NCBI GenBank assembly: GCA_910585485.1
Contig: CAJUEZ010000032.1
Location: 1-22,664 of the forward strand
Direction of reading: 5' to 3'
DNA: 22,664 nt
From: an uncultured Clostridia bacterium
GTDB taxonomy: Bacteria > Bacillota > Clostridia > UBA1381
The position numbers were made by a program, and so were the translations under genes. The notes below the pieces were generated by a model. It searched no databases. It was not told the DNA's origin and was given only the letters and a program-made list of their open reading frames with translations. Shown piece by piece: positions 21,777 through 22,664 of this stretch; the first letter of the stretch is position 1; the number at the start of each line of letters is the position of its first letter.

Positions 21777-22664
21777 AATAGTGCCATATAACAGGAGAAA
21801 TTTCGATCAAGGAATCATTTTGCAAAACGCGTATAATGTCAAGGTTACGCGTGAGATAAACGGAACACATATGTTGGAATTTTCACATCCGTTGGATGAT
21901 AAAGCGGATATTATAAACGAAAATAAATTGGCGATATGCGAGGGACAGGCTTACAGGATTGTAAGAGTGGTGAGAAATAAGGGCGAAAAAGCTGTGCTTG
22001 AAGCGGAGTGCCATCATGTTTATAATGCCGACGCGCCCAATCTTCATATACAGAATATACCCGACATGATTGGTGTTTATCCGGTTGAGGTGATGCGGAA
22101 AGCGTTTGAAGGCACGGAGTTTTCACTGTTTGAGGATGACGAGCTTGCGGACAGAGGAATGAAGCGTGTTGATGACGATGGCTTTAGAATAGATTTCTTT
22201 TCGATTGATAAAACAAATCCTTATGATGTGGTCAAAGCTATTATTGAAAACTGCGGCAAGGGCGAGATTTATACCGATAATTATAAAGTGGCGCTTGTGG
22301 AGCGAGTGGGCAAGGATACCAATACGCGTCTTGACCTGACAAAGAATATGGAGAATTTATCGGTTGAGCGGGATATAACAGATATGGTGACCAAATTATA
22401 TCCTTACGGAAAAGATGACGCGCACATCGGAAGCGTCAACAATGGCGAGCAGTATATAAAAAGTGAAAATGCCGATATTTACGGAGTGCGTGAAGGATTC
22501 AGAAATTATAGCGATTATATTGAGCCTGATAAAATAATGAGCCGCGCGCTGTGGGAATTTGATGAAAACAACGAGGACAGAATAGATGTTCCGTGTGTGA
22601 ATATCACAGGGAATTTTGTCGATATATCAAAGCTTTCGCAATATGACGGCGAGGAAAAATTGTC
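21769..22664 (+). CDS. Tail endopeptidase / Tal-type tail protein (partial, runs off window)
   Basis: The frame is open from the ATG at 21769 to the end of the window, giving 298 full codons; the 3' end is missing. GGAG at 21757-21760 lies 8 bases before this ATG, so it is preferred over the in-frame ATG at 21763. The stretch MLKIVPYNRRNFDQGIILQ followed by VTREINGTHMLEFSHPLDD, and later DMVTKLYPYGKDD and ADIYGVREGF, fit the prophage tail endopeptidase (PF06605) / Tal family. Tal follows Dit in siphophages and forms the tip; longer versions carry cell-wall-degrading domains, which cannot be judged here. Confidence 0.85.
   Translation, partial: MLKIVPYNRRNFDQGIILQNAYNVKVTREINGTHMLEFSHPLDDKADIINENKLAICEGQAYRIVRVVRNKGEKAVLEAECHHVYNADAPNLHIQNIPDMIGVYPVEVMRKAFEGTEFSLFEDDELADRGMKRVDDDGFRIDFFSIDKTNPYDVVKAIIENCGKGEIYTDNYKVALVERVGKDTNTRLDLTKNMENLSVERDITDMVTKLYPYGKDDAHIGSVNNGEQYIKSENADIYGVREGFRNYSDYIEPDKIMSRALWEFDENNEDRIDVPCVNITGNFVDISKLSQYDGEEKL

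Noticed and set aside
15174..22664. Possible tailocin (headless phage tail)
   Set aside because: Terminase, portal, scaffold, capsid and connector genes are present and intact, so a filled head is expected rather than a bare tail.
1..22664. CRISPR arrays, tRNA or rRNA genes, insertion sequences, attachment-site tRNA
   Set aside because: I saw no regularly spaced repeats, no cloverleaf with a TTC-type loop, no rRNA signature and no transposase-like frame or terminal inverted repeats.

Overview
The window looks like the chromosome of a low-to-moderate-GC Firmicute, most likely an anaerobic member of the Clostridia. The indications are a clostridial 2[4Fe-4S] ferredoxin, an IreB-family (UPF0297) protein, a RicT/YaaT (PSP1) protein, near-consensus sigma-A promoters, and strong AGGAGG ribosome sites with some TTG starts. 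I cannot name the species.

Left part (1-9544, + strand) is host housekeeping: arginyl-tRNA synthetase (argS) and radA behind an extended -10 promoter, then a terminator. Next come a small membrane/PH-like protein and RicT behind a consensus promoter, then a 56-residue ferredoxin with its own promoter and terminator. After that is a group of a clostripain-fold lipoprotein, an M18 aminopeptidase and an acyltransferase-3 membrane protein. The clostripain-fold protein has lost both catalytic residues. A bidirectional terminator at 9510-9544 closes this block. Middle part (9556-11177, - strand): IreB-family regulator and an M16 zinc protease.

Right part (11340 to the end) is a phage-type module. 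A LexA/CI-like self-cleaving repressor (- strand) faces a rightward structural operon. Between them lie two mirror-image promoters, each with 17-bp spacing, and repeated TATC-N7-GATA operator-like sites inside the promoter spacers. The operon runs: zinc-ribbon small protein, C-terminal-only small terminase, large terminase, SPP1-type portal, scaffold, major capsid, four head-tail connector/completion proteins, major tail protein, gpG and gpGT tail chaperones made by a -1 frameshift, short tape measure, Dit, and the tail endopeptidase/Tal (cut by the window end). This is the head-and-tail set of a siphovirus.

No integrase, replication, excision or recombination genes lie between the repressor and the terminase. 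The small terminase consists only of the C-terminal half of its family and lacks the DNA-recognition HTH. The tape measure is compact and has no hydrophobic segment. Together these raise the possibility that this is a domesticated particle or gene-transfer-agent-like cluster under SOS-type control rather than an intact prophage. The window ends inside the tail genes, so lysis and any lysogeny genes beyond it cannot be judged.

No tRNA, rRNA, CRISPR array or insertion sequence was recognised, and there is no stretch over 300 bases without a gene.
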